Source: Hesseltinella vesiculosa (Eukaryota; Mucoromycota; Mucoromycetes; Mucorales; Cunninghamellaceae). From it: a stretch of 64,000 nucleotides of DNA. Positions within the stretch are counted from its first letter, which is position 1; the number at the start of each line of letters is the position of its first letter. The position numbers and the translations under genes were made by a program. The stretch spans positions 1,319,001-1,383,000 of the forward strand of contig MCGT01000001.1 in assembly GCA_002104935.1 (NCBI GenBank). Direction: 5' to 3'. Of the stretch, positions 32,589 through 44,913 are shown one piece after another. Below the pieces are notes generated by a model, which did not search any database, had not been told where the DNA came from, and was given only the letters and a program-made list of their open reading frames with translations.

Positions 32589-34399
32589 CTATTCTTCCGT
32601 CAACGGCGGTGAACTTGTCATTGGTGGGCTATAAAGTATAAAAATATGAGCAACAACCCTTGTGATCGGTCTTTTTTCATTGACATTTACCTTGGTCTGC
32701 GTCCTTGGATGGCTGTGGCATGAGAAGAATGATCAGCAGGTGTGAGTAGTTCAAAGGAGCAGAGCAGTTCTTCGTTCACGCTCATGATGGCTCCAAAATT
32801 GTCAAATTCACCGCAATAGTTTGGGGCTGAGAAAACTGTCACTGTTCAAAAAAAGAAAAAACCAAGGTGAGCCTATGGGATCCATCCAAACGCAATGCCG
32901 TGTTCTAAAACTTACCGAGGGTGCGGTCATTGAAAAACTCATAGCCATCCTCGACAACCATGTGAGCGCGGCAGACCAAGTCTAGATCATGCTTGGCCAG
33001 GAATTCATTGACAATGCGTTTACCAAAGCAGTAGGATACACCGCGTTCGTTGTCTTCCCAATCAAGAGTGGTATCAGAAGGATCAGCCCATAACAGATCG
33101 TTCAGCAATCCATATTCTGGCACATCCGTGGGTCGTTTGATCAGGCGCACATCGTCCATGGAATGGAGTGACGGCGACAGACCGCCGTGCACGCAAAAGA
33201 TTTTGCCGGCAACCAAGGCAGCAATGGGTAATGTGTTGAATACATCCACAAAGGTTTTCCAAATTTTGACATTGGTACGACGTTTGCATTCATCATAAAA
33301 GCCATACACTGAAGTGTCCCCCCCCCCAAAAAAAAAAAAAAGAAAAGGATGAGACACGCAAAGCCTCAAATCGATGATCTTATCTCTTTTACCTCGAGTG
33401 ACCGAAGCTAAGGGTAAAATAAAAAAACGGATGAACAACGTGAACTATTTTCTTCTTCTGTGACACTTACCACTTTCATGATTTCCCCGCAAGATGAAGA
33501 ATGTTTCAGGAAACTTGATTTTGTAGCAAAAGAGGAGTAAGATGGTTTCCAGACCTTGTTTTCCACGATCGACATAATCCCCCAAGAACAGGTAATTGGA
33601 GTCAGGAGGAAAGCCACCCTACGAGGAATGAAATCGGCATGAATGAAAGAAAGCGGGGAGAGGGGAAAAGATAAACTCGGTAAATATCACCGCCGGTCCT
33701 TTGTTTTTCCTTTACCATTTCAAACAGGCGTATCAGATCATGGAATTGACCATGAATATCCCCCATGATCTTGACCGGAGGATTCAGTTCCAAAAGGCTC
33801 TGCAAATTAAAAAAAAAAAAAGGTGAGTTCCTAGCGAGCGGGAGAGTACGGATGCACATGGGGTTGGAACGTACGGGTTGGCTAGCGACGATTTCTTGAG
33901 CGGCGCGGCAGATGGCGACGATTTCAGAATTTTTGAAACAGATGGACTTGTGCACCTTGGAGGAGCGGCCAACCTGGAGCAGACGATCGATGCACTCATC
34001 AATGTCGAGGTTCCTTCCGACAGAGCGCATAGAGGTGGCTGTGAGCTGGTTTTGTGAGGTAAAAGTCAACTGGGTGACATCGTCTTCCCAGTTTGATTGA
34101 GGAGCAGGCCACATGTCACCACTGTCTCGAATGGGTTTAACATCGCCATTGGTATGGGAGGTAGAGGTGGATGAGGAAGCATTAGCGGTCGGTCGAGCGT
34201 TCGGTACTTGGCTCACGCCTTCGTCTGCAGGGAGTGGTACGTTTTGTGGGCTGAGGTGGCTACTGCTACCGTTGAGGCGTGAATGAATCAAGATGGAGTT
34301 CATAGAAGTGGCCGTGGTGTTGGAGTATTCATTATCAGGAATGTCGTCACGAATCACGCTTGGCCGTTGTTTCCTCTTCTTGGAAGCAGTGTTACCCAT
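32589..34399 (-). CDS. PPZ1: Ppz-type serine/threonine protein phosphatase
   Basis: Seven exons in phase: 34399-33875, 33799-33716, 33618-33471, 33407-33393, 33308-32916, 32841-32691 and 32628-32589 (451 residues). The start MGNTASKK is an N-myristoylation signal. The first 125 residues are Ser/Asn-rich, as in fungal Ppz. The PP1-like catalytic domain follows with all core motifs: [51 protein letters not shown] and [15 protein letters not shown]. Ppz enzymes regulate cation homeostasis and cell-wall integrity and are inhibited by Hal3/Vhs3. PP1 normally has Cys after GNHE (GNHECA); here it is Ser (ESASVTR). Exon 4 is only 15 nt long and encodes part of that loop. Confidence 0.95.
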
Positions 34400-35077
34400 G
34401 GGCGTCTAAAACAACAATAATAATAGAAAGAAGAGTGGAGGGGCGTTTTAAATGGAATAGCAATGGCGTTGTATTCAACAGCAACAGATGCAATCAAAAG
34501 AATAAAAAAAGCAAATGGATGGAATGAAAGATTGAAGAGCAAAAAAAAAAAAAAAAAGAAAAAAAGAAAAATGGAAAAAAGGGGATCAAAAATGAAGCGA
34601 GGGTTTTTTTTTTTTTATTTTTGCGCACCAATGGGATCGACACGCCCATGCTTCTACCTAGCAAGCCTGATAGTATCTGTACAAGTCATTTTAACTCAAA
34701 TGTTCATGTAAAAATAGGTTGAATCCCTTGGAAAAGTTTGCAAGACGCATGATCATTGAAAAAGCGATCGACGTCATCGTTTTATTGTGTGGATGTTGCA
34801 TGAGCACGCATTTTGTGTCACCCATGTCATTTCCAGCTCATTCTCCTTTTTCATCTCACCTTGCACCATCCATGAGCTCGCATTAATCATTTCTTCATAA
34901 AGTAGATTAAAAACCAAACCCTTCTTTTCACCTCACAACGTCTCCTTGCTCAAGGCCTTGTCTTTCTTTTCTCTTTTTTTATTTTTATTTTTTTTTATTT
35001 TTGCACCGACGACAGTGTTCTTGTAGATCTTTTTTGCTGCAACCTCACGGCAAACGATCCAATCCAGCCAATCATGT
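34400..35077. other. Intergenic region between PPZ and the FRAY-like kinase
   Basis: 5' leader of PPZ (A runs near 34540-34570) and 3' flank of the kinase. T-rich near 34970-35000. No gene seen. Confidence 0.4.
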
Positions 35078-37255
35078 CTATTGCATGAATTGCAGCCTCT
35101 CCAACTCTTTTTTCAATTGGCCATTTTCTGTCAGGAGCTTCTCATTTTCTCTTTCAATCCGTTCCAGTTGTCTTTCCAAATTAGCCTAACATCCAAAGAA
35201 AATGGAAAAAAAGTCATTTGGATGAATTACCGAGGAAAGAGTGGTTTTACCATGACGAGGGCCGGGTCTTCCTTCTGGAACGTGGTCAAGATGTCATCCA
35301 AGAGCTGTCGTTGCGATGCATTGTAACGTAGCAATTCCTCCAAATGCGACTGGAAACCAACAACTTCAGCTACTGGATATTGGAGATAGGCATCTGGTGG
35401 TTGGATGGAAAACGGCAGTTGCGTTGGGGAGGAAGAAAATGGCTCTTGACTTGTGCGAGAGGACGTGGACCCAGACTCGCGAGTCGAACTGGTGCTGGCT
35501 GCTGGCGCCACAGGGATTGCCGAGCTTAATTCGAACCGACCGACTTTTCTTGTTGATTCGTGATGTGACAGCGACCTAGTCAGGTTGCCATCCACTTTTT
35601 TCTTTCGTTCACCACCATCGTGACTGATCGACTTGGTCAGGGGCTCACCCATCTGCCGAGAACAAAAAAAAAGGAGGGATTTTGAGTCGATCGTCTTTTT
35701 TTTTTTTTTTTTTTTTTGATGGCTTGCCAGCATCTCCCTTTTGGCTTCATGCTCATTGGACAATTGGGGATTGCGTACAACAACTTCACCAAAGGTAATG
35801 TGTCGTTTAGGCGGCGAGCTGGCCGTGTCTTTTTTTGGGTCATGGTCACCAAAATCCCAAACGTCCTCGGTCGGAGTTGACAATGAAATTTCGTGGCGCT
35901 GGATTTTCTTTCTCGGCCGTAGTTCCAATGGCGGTAATCCCACCAGGATGGTCTTGACCAAATGATCTTTTTTCCTGGCTTGCTTGAAAAAAGGGTGCAG
36001 CAGCAGTTTTTCCGCCGAGGGTCTTGCCGCATACAGAGTAAATAGGGGATGAGCAAGCGCGGACGGGTGTCGGGGCTTACCTTTTGCACGGGTCTTTGTT
36101 AAGACAGGCGTCTACCATCTCTTTGAAGAGTCTAGAATAACTGTGCGTTGAAGTCTCTCTTGGTAATGTGGGGGGGTCATTCGATAGCGTCATCAACAAA
36201 ACCTAAGGGAGGTGGCCAACTGTCACTTTTATACTCCATTCATTTGAATCGTGCTGGTCGCATTTTACCTTGAGCGGGGGCAATTTGGCAAAGGGAGCCT
36301 GGCCGGTGGCCAGCTCAATGGCCGTAATGCCAAAGGACCATATATCAACTTTGTAATCTTGAGCGGCTTGTTCCATCACTTCTGGCGCCATCCAACAAGG
36401 CTGATGCAAAAAAGCGCGGGGATCAGGCAAGACTTTTTATTTTTTTTTTTCAAGCGCTTACCGTGCCAACAAATGTTCGTCTTGCATTTCGTTCACCAGT
36501 TTCTATCAAGGAGCTGGACACACCAAAATCACTAAGCACAATTGTACCGTCTTCATCCATGAGTAGATTTCCTGCCTTGATGTCTCGATGGATATGCCCA
36601 TTCTTGTGGAGGTAGGCCAAACCTTCCAGGGCTTGTTTCAGAATGGTGGCGATACACGTCTCGTCCAGGCCGTCCGGGAAGGCTGTTTTCATAATATCTA
36701 CACAGGAACCTCCTGACAGATAAGGTGTCACAATGCATAGTTTAGAGGATGACACAAATGAGGTATAAACCGGTAGCACGTTTTCATGATGTGACAAGGC
36801 CATCAATGCCGTTTCACGCTAAAAAAAAAAAATGGGTGAAACATTTCTATTTCCACCTGGCGCCTTTGTTTTCTCTTTGTTTTTACCCTTAGCTCATCGA
36901 TCTGTTTACGTTCAAAGATATCGAGGTCAATCATCTTGATGGCGAACCGGCGTTGCTGGGGTAGAAACAAAGCGCTATACACAACAGCCGACGATCCATA
37001 ACCTACAAGAAGAAGAAGAATAAAGCCGGACGATACTCGTGAACAACTGCTGCCTATAAAAGCTCGGCTCTTACCAATGACACCTTTTAGCTCATAGTCA
37101 TTAAGTGATGTAGCAGGCTGGTGTAGATAGGAACCGCTGTGAGCAGATCCGGCACTGCCTACAGCCAAACCAAAAGGTGCCGTCGTCCGCCTGTCACACG
37201 ATGCTGTCCTGTTATGGCGAGGAATAGCAATTGGTTCACTTTCTGTTATCATCAT
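35078..37255 (-). CDS. FRAY/OSR1-SPAK-like Ste20-group protein kinase
   Basis: Exons inferred: 37255-37075, 37002-36887, 36818-36462, 36400-36269, 36202-36081, 36022-35728, 35652-35251 and 35185-35078 (570 residues). The kinase domain runs from about 50 to 340. It has [11 protein letters not shown] (Gly loop), FAIKMIDLD (catalytic Lys), [27 protein letters not shown] and [12 protein letters not shown]. The loop RRTFVGTPCWMAPE and the [15 protein letters not shown] context match the OSR1/SPAK/Fray branch, which in animals controls ion transport and cell volume. A C-terminal coiled coil ([18 protein letters not shown]) follows a Ser/Thr-rich stretch. No clear PF2/CCT domain is visible. Intron 6 (35727-35653) is ambiguous: it has no stop and is a multiple of three, so it could be read through as Lys-rich protein. 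Its A-tract/T-tract structure, GCAAGC start and CGGCAG end suggest a GC-AG intron. Confidence 0.88.
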
Positions 37256-37443
37256 CTGCTATACAGGAAACAAAGCAAAAAAACAAAAAAAGCAAAACAA
37301 AAAAACAATAAAGGGGGGTAAAAAAAAGAGCCAAAATTTAAATGTCTTTATGCAGCACGGGATTTTTTTTTTTTTTTTTTACTCCCACTGCATGCCCACT
37401 CCAATCCTATTTTACTAAAAAGCCAATGCAGAAAAAATAACTA

Positions 37444-37638
37444 CTACACAGAGCGTTTTTTTCTGACTAGAAACCAAGGACGTTGAAAACGATCTTCAGG
37501 TATGCGAGCAGGGGGTTGATGATGCCAGTCAGTGCACTCGCCTGTTCCAAAAACGGCAATCACCGATAAAAGAGCAGAGCCAAAGTTTTTCATTGTTTCT
37601 CTCATTTTTTTTTTCTTGTCAACCCCATGCAATGCCAA
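37444..37638 (-). CDS. Short hypothetical protein in the FRAY-CYR1 interval
   Basis: A 64-codon frame with a hydrophobic stretch near the N-terminus (FGSALLSVIAVFG) and a basic end. It overlaps the first few bases of the adenylate cyclase gene on the other strand, which weakens the case. Possibly a tiny membrane protein, possibly chance. The rest of the interval 37256-37631 is A/T-rich promoter sequence shared by the two divergent genes. Confidence 0.2.
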   Translation of the reverse strand: MALHGVDKKKKMRETMKNFGSALLSVIAVFGTGECTDWHHQPPARIPEDRFQRPWFLVRKKRSV

Positions 37639-40600
37639 AGACTAGCAAACAGCCTCATGAACGAATAGATTCTAAAGCACGAAACGCACCTACATCTTCC
37701 CATGGCGTGTCACAAGAACGTCATTCTTCCATAGCTCAGGCTTCTGCCTCCTCGGGTAAACGTTGCCACCTCTTTCCTCCCAAACATCGAATTCACTCTT
37801 AACTCTCTAGTCACACCCAATGCCAATTCGAGCCCACATGGAAAAAAGCATGGTCATGGTCTGTTTAGCCGATTCAAGAGAAAACGTAAGCTCGCAACTT
37901 TTTTTCTTGCTCATGTCTGAATGCAACTTTCCCACATGTTGGCATGGGCACATAGATCGCCCAACCGATCAAGTGGTGCCAGCTGAATCAAGCTCACCCA
38001 TATCTTCACGCAAAAAGAGCAAAGAACCCGACACCATCCTCCACCCTTTGGACGCTCGACCAGTAGGGGATTTGCTGACGAAAAACCTGTACAACTACTA
38101 CGATACACGCCATTGGCCTGGCTCAGCTGCCTGGCGTCCATCGCCTGGCGGTCCTGATCCAAGATTCGCCTCATTCTCTCCACCTTCGCCTTTTCAATCA
38201 TTTACCAAGAAATCTGGAGATAGCGGTGACTCGACAATCCACCTTGACCAAAATATTGGTGCCATGGACGGCATCATTAACGTCCACCGCGTACTAGAAC
38301 CATCCATTCAATCCAATGCTGTATGGGCTCCTCCCGACAGCTGGGCTGTCGAAGAAAGGTCCGAAACCCCCATGCTCATGGACGATGAGGAAAACGCTTT
38401 TAACGAAGGCAGCGGCTGGCAAGTCAAACAACGCAACTACTTTATTCGGATCTTCAAAACCGACAACACCTTTACCACCCTCCAATTGCCTCTGTACACC
38501 ACCACCAAAGATCTAATCCAGCGCGTCACGGGAAAATTCTTTTTGAATGACACGAACAAGTACCGCATCTTGCTTCGACAGCACAATACTGGTAAATCAA
38601 AAAAAAAAAAAAAAAAAAAAAAGAGTGGGCCTCACCAGACCTATTTCTTGCCCTTGCAGATCGTCAGCTGCTCCCCGGCGAATACCCAGTGAAGATCCAA
38701 AAGACACTTCTGGAAGAAATCGGCCATACAGACGAAGACGATATTGAAGACGTTGGCCGTGAAGACAACTCATACCTTTTCCGCTTTATCTTTGGCCCCA
38801 AGATGTCCGAGAATGTCAGCGAAGCCGATCTGGTCAACGTTAACCATGTTGGGCTACAAAACCACAACCTTACCACCATTCCCATTGCCCTGTACGGTGT
38901 TGCTGCCAACATCATCTCGCTAGACCTATCACGCAATCTCCTTATCGAACTTCCTTCGGATTTTATGCAACAATGCACTCAGCTCAGCCAGCTCTGGCTC
39001 ACAGAAAACGAATATACCCAGCTGCCTCCATCACTTGGCTCTGCCAAACAGCTACAGCAACTCAACGTTTCTAGCAATCATCTGCGCAGCCTGCAAAACC
39101 TTGAAACCCAGCTTCCTGGCTTGATCTCTTTGCGGGCATTTAATAATCAGATCCCCTATCTTCCCGACTCCTTTGTGCAATTCAGCCATCTTAGCCTGCT
39201 GTTCTTATCCAATAATGCCTTTACATGTTTCCCTCCTTGTATTTGCGACCTGTCCCAGCTCCAGTACCTCGACATCAGCTTCAACAAAATCCCTGAACTG
39301 CCACCAGTAAGTGATCTACCGATCCTACCCATGGCCAGGCTCACCCCAATTTTTTTTTTTTTTTTGTACAAGGAAATTGGTCAATTAAAGCAACTGGTAG
39401 CCCTGTATGCCATTGGCAACCGACTGTCAGGCGCCTTGCCAGATGAAATTTTGGCATTAGAGAATCTACAAGAACTGGACCTCCGCCAAAACTTGATCAC
39501 TCAAGTCGACACCTTATGTCAGCTGCCCAACTTGCAAAGTCTCATCATGGACTATAACGCCATCAGCATTGTCAGCGGCGAACTGTCCAACATTCAACAT
39601 TTGCAGCTGTCCAAAAACCACTTGACCCAATTCAACCTGGGCTTTTGCCAACCTCCTATCGATGCTGCCTATGGCAAATCGGTCCCTTGCTACACCATCG
39701 AAACCTTCTTGTCCGAGCTCAACCTGGCCAATTGCAAGCTGCCATCCTTATCCGAAGAGCTCTTCGCATGCATGCCACACTTGCAGCACTTGGTCTTGGA
39801 TGGCAACACCTTGACGGAGCTGCCCAACTCTGTCGGCATGCTTGTGTCTCTCCTCCATCTCTCCGCCCAAGGCAATATGCTCAACGCTTTGCCGGCAGCT
39901 ATCGGCAACTTGAAGCAGCTCAAGGTGCTCCTGGCCCAAAAGAACAATCTCCAACACCTGCCCAAGGAAATCTGGCTGTGTGCCTCACTGCAAACGCTCA
40001 ACTGCTCCTCCAATCTTCTCGACGACTTCCCGCCGCCTTTTAATGACGGGCTGCCAAATATGCCACTGCCAACCTCCGCAGCCAACAGCAGCACGTCGTC
40101 CACTCCGCGAGGTAGCTACAACAACCAGCAACGAACGTCGTCGCGCCGCAACTCGTCCCTGCTCCATTCGCCCACCACTGCCCACCCTCCACCCCAACCA
40201 AGCTCTGATCGTGTCATGGCCAGCCACACCCTGGACAGCTTCGAACGCGATGACGCCCCCCTCATGCAAGAAACGCCCTTGTTCAACCCGCCGTCCTTTT
40301 TCACAAGCCCTCGTAACCATCCGCCTCCGTTGTCTCTGTCTCTACGCAACCTGCTGCTAGCCGACAACCACCTGACAGACGAAGTGTGGTCGCCCTTGTC
40401 GCTTTTTTTGGAATTGCGCGTGCTCAATCTGTCCTACAATGAACTGTACGAAATCCCGCCCGAGGGCCTGTGCCACCGACACTTGTACGAGCTCTACATC
40501 TCCGGCAACGTCCTGACGTCCCTGCCAGCCGACGACATCGAGAAACTGACCTACCTTCGCGTATTGGCTGTCAATGACAACAAGCTGGTAACCCTGCCAG

Positions 40601-42130
40601 CCGAGATTGGCAAGCTGCGCAAACTGCTGGTGCTTGATGTTGGCAGCAATGTTCTCAAGTACAATATCGCCAACTGGCCCTACGATTGGAACTGGAACTG
40701 GAATCTGGGTTTACACTATCTCAACCTGTCGGGCAACAAACGGCTGGAAATCAAGCGCATGCTGCCCTCGTTGGAATATCACCCATCCGACCGTAACCTC
40801 AGTGATTTCGACGCCCTGACAGAATTACGCACGCTTGGTCTCATGGACATCACCATCCTCGGCGGCGCATCGACTCCCGAAGAAACGCCCGATTGCCGCG
40901 TGCGCACGTCTCCGTCCGAAGTCAACACCATGGGCTACGGTGTCGCCGACTGGCTGGGTCTCCAATTCTCTTGCTGGGACCTTGTGCTGCCCCGCTTTCG
41001 CAACAAGGATGACGAATGTCTGTTTGCTTTGTTCGAAGGTCGCTACCCGGATAATCCCGACGTACCTTCCTACCGGCAGTCTCAGTCGCATTCGCTACAG
41101 CCCCGACCGTTTGATTCGTCTCCTTCTGTCTCTGCCATGCACCTTGCTCCCTCAGCATCCTCGTCGTTTCATTGTCCTCCTGCAACCTCATCGCCACCGT
41201 CATCGTCACCTCATCTGCACTCGCCTCGCCATTCGACTTCCACCGGCACCGCCTTTATGCCTTACCACCATGCCACCCCGCCTCGTTCGGTCTGTCATAT
41301 GGCCAAGGCACTGTCAGACATGCTCCCTCGACGACTGGCCATCGAACTGGAGAAAGCAATCGACAACAATGGCTCGATCGTGTCGGCATTACGGCGCACC
41401 TTCTTGTGCATGGACAAAGAACTTGGAGCGGGCGCCAACCAACAGGGCGAGCTCGACCCTGAACTTAAGACAGGCGTGGCCGCAGCAGTGTGCTATGTGA
41501 CCGGAAACAAGCTTTTTGTCGCCAACGTAGGTGATGTGGTGGTCGTCATTAGCCGCAATCATGGCCAGTCCTATCTCGTCACCCAGAAGCACATCCCTCT
41601 GAATCCTGGTGAAGTTTCACGTATCCGTAGCGGCGGAGGCTACGTGTCCAATCAAGGCCTGCTCAATGACCAGGTTGGTGTCTCCCGCAGCTTTGGCTAC
41701 TTCCACCTGGTACCTGCTATTGATGCCAATCCGTTCATCTCGGTGGTGGAGCTGACCGAAAGCGATGAGTTCGTCATCGTGGCCACCTCTGCCCTCTGGG
41801 ACACCATGACGTATCAAACAGCTGTTGACATTGCACGTACCGAGGCTGGCGACATGATGCTGGCTGCTCAGAAACTGCGTGATTTTGCTCTTGGCTATGG
41901 CGCCTCCCACAACAGCCTTTCGGTCATGGTCATCGGTGTCACCGACCTGTTCAACGGAACTGATCAGCATCGCCGCTTGCGCCACTCACCTGGACCCCTG
42001 TATGCATCGCGGCCGTCAGATCTCGACGATGGTGGTCTCATCATGAAGTCCAAGCGCCGTAACAAAGAAAGCGCAGGAGATTCCGTTAAGTTTCTCGCAC
42101 GGACTTTTTTGTGGGCCCATTTTTCTAAAC

Positions 42131-42168
<38 letters not shown>

Positions 42169-43843
42169 GAAAACAGACTTTGGCTCGACTGGATCGTGAA
42201 GTACCGCCTCCAGTGAACCAAGTGGCGCTCGTGTTTACAGATATCAAGAATTCGACTTTTCTATGGGAAACGCACCAAGAAGACATGCGTTCAGCCATCA
42301 AGATCCATGACACCATTATGCGGCGCACACTACGAAGCGTTGGAGGCTACGAAGTCAAGACCGAAGGCGACGCATTCATGGCATGCTTCCAGCACATCAC
42401 AGGCGCATTGCTGTGGTGTTTTACCGTCCAACTGCAGCTTCTCGAAGCCGACTGGCCCGCTGGGCTCCTCGATACCGACGAGGGTCGTGAAATAGAGGAT
42501 AAAGATAGCAACCTGATCTACCGTGGCCTGTCTGTGCGAATGGGCATCCACTGGGGAACCCCTGTATTTGAGCGCAACCCGATCACCAACCGCATGGATT
42601 ACTTTGGCCCAGTGGTCAACAAGGCCAGCCGGATCTGCAATGCGGCTGATGGTGGCCAGATCTGCGTATCCTCCGACGTCATCAGCACCCTGCGAAACTT
42701 GCGTGGCGGTGTGCTTATGAACCATCATTTGAACGCGGCCTTGGACGATGAGATGATCGAGGACGAATCGCTGCAACAATTAGGTGAAAGTGCCCTTCAG
42801 TGCCTGATCCGTGACATTCAACAGATCAAGCGCCTTGGCTTCCAAGTCATGGAACTTGGTGAACGGCGCCTCAAGGGTCTTGAAACTCCAGAAATCCTCA
42901 GTCTTGTTTATCCAAAGCAGCTGGCTGGACGCATGGACGCCCTACTCGAGGCTGATGAAGACACCTGCACATCACCTCATACAGTATCTGAGGGCACCAA
43001 TATTGCCCCACCATCAACTGCGGCCACTGCCTCGACAAACTCAACCACCACTGCCAGCCGCCAGCCTCGCATGGCTGAAGCGGACGACCATGCGCGCCAT
43101 CGCAAGCCAAAGCTGACCGCCAGCCGATCGCCATCATTCCATAGCCTGGCTGATCTGCATGGTCCGCTGTCCTCACCTGAACGGCAGATTCTTTCGCCCA
43201 GCCCGAATATGTCGCTGCGTGATGCCCTACAAAAGCGATCATCCATCATGTCCACCACCAGCACTCGCACACGCGTAATCGACCCGTCCTTTGTTTGTGC
43301 CCTCAGCAACCTGGCCATCCGTCTGGAACGCATCAGCACTGGCGTGATTGTGCCCATCCGTCGTGGCTCTGATGAAGAACAGATGACACACGTATACAAT
43401 CCTGACGGCTCCATCCTAGACGTGCGCATACCTGAATTCCATTCACGCAAAGGCATGCGGTTCATCGACGCTGTCGACCACCACCTAATGGAAACTGCCA
43501 CGGACGAAGAACTTCTGGTGCTCATGGATAACTTTGTCACTCGTCTGGAGGTAAAAACCATGATTGGAAAATGGAGCTCGGGCTGGAGCCAGACAGTGGA
43601 GCGCTTACCATTTTCACTCTTATTGTGTAGAATGTGATTGCCAGTCTTTATCTACAAAAAGTAGGTCGCTTTGCCAACGTGCTGGAACAGCTGGGGCAAG
43701 CCTTGGAACTAGATCCTGAGCACATCTCCCATGCGTTGCAGATATACTCGGAAATCTCTGGGTTCTCTCAGCGTCCGCTTTACAGACGAGGTATGACATC
43801 GAGCCAAAGAAAAAAAAGAGAAGCCCATGCCAAGATGATCTAA
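37632..43843 (+). CDS. CYR1: Fungal adenylate cyclase (RA, LRR, PP2C-like, cyclase)
   Basis: Seven exons in phase: 37632-37755, 37811-37885, 37956-38591, 38660-39306, 39373-42084, 42177-43550 and 43631-43843 (1926 residues). The order is the fungal Cyr1 one: a Ser-rich basic N-terminus, a Ras-association domain (about 220-325), many leucine-rich repeats (about 345-1000, e.g. LPNSVGMLVSLLHLSAQGN), a PP2C-like domain (about 1010-1355), then the class-III catalytic domain (about 1412-1640). The catalytic domain begins VALVFTDIKNSTFLWE, with GGYEVKTEGDAFMACF and the P-loop-like VRMGIHWGTPVFERN following. The enzyme makes cAMP from ATP under Ras control and drives PKA signalling in growth and development. 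The PP2C domain has CLFALFEGR where active enzymes have an FDGHGG motif, so it is unlikely to be a phosphatase. The first exon start was fixed by two in-phase short exons. Confidence 0.95.
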
Positions 43844-44913
43844 TTATTCACGGACACGTCTTTTTTTATTATTTGACTCTAGTTTAAAACTTGCACTATC
43901 ATCCTATCATATTATGCATTTCATCCTCTTCATTATTGTCACCTTATTTCATACCATCATTTCAATTGTATCATTTTTTCCCCTTCAGACTTTCATGTAT
44001 TAAAAAATTGGAAATAAATCAGTCGCATTGAGAAAAAGAATATGAGTGACAATGCTAAGCGCACTTCAGTTCACATTAGCAAGCTTACCGGCAACGGACA
44101 AACACTTGAATATGGCAGCTTTCTTTCTCTGCTGGCTTCTTCATTGCCATGCCTTTTCTTTCCCTTGTTCTTGAGTACAGCTGAAAAAGGAGAACGCGAA
44201 AGAAAGAGAAACAGGGGAGAAGCTTTTATTTTTTTTTTTATTTTTGAGCAGCAGGCTGGGTTTTGTTGGCAAACCAAGGCAAGACTGTGATGTTTACCCT
44301 TTTGAAAGGGTGCCCAATAATGTGTTTTTACAGTCTTTCTTTTTTTAATGTCGCATTGTCTGGTGTTGAGTCGCCTCCCGGAGTTACAAATTGCTGGGTA
44401 AGTTTAGTATGCGATGACGAACTGAACCATACTTCCTTGATATGACAATGGAGCAAGAATTCGCTTCCGTCTTTCAATTGTTGATGGGGAACGACACCGC
44501 CAACAAGAAGACTGTGACAGAGAATTACGGCAAGGCCTCGAAGCAGCTTTTACGAGCAGCCTATGATCCTCCAAGAAGTAACTCGCTGGGGTCTAGAAAA
44601 GACAGCAGGTTAAAAAAAGAGACATGGGGTCAAACGAAAAGAATTAAACAATTAGTTGAAAATAAGAGGAAGGTGACAAGTACTTTTACAGTAGGAGTGA
44701 ACGAAAGGACTGAGATATAAACAAGGAACGTAAAGAGGGTATAGAAAAAGCGTCTTTGCTGAACTAAAATAGCTACTGAATAAAAACCATCTGTTTACCA
44801 ATGCTGTACGCGTGTAGCTGGCTGCTTTACTTTTTTTCTCACTCCGATGTTCCTTTTTATATTTTCTTTTTCACTTTTCATTCATCCCTTTTTCCCAAGC
44901 TGCCAAGATTTAA
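43844..44913. other. Region between CYR1 and the Fanzor gene, with a Fanzor-like fragment
   Basis: After the cyclase 3' flank, 44442-44600 (+) encodes SVFQLLMGNDTANKKTVTEN, matching SVFQLLMGKAVTNTRTLSQE of the intact Fanzor (about 45615-45675); it continues with YDPPRSN against YGPPGNQ. This is a short duplicated scrap. A frame at 44042-44290 has no clear relatives. The last 170 bp are T-rich and may hold the Fanzor promoter. Confidence 0.55.
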
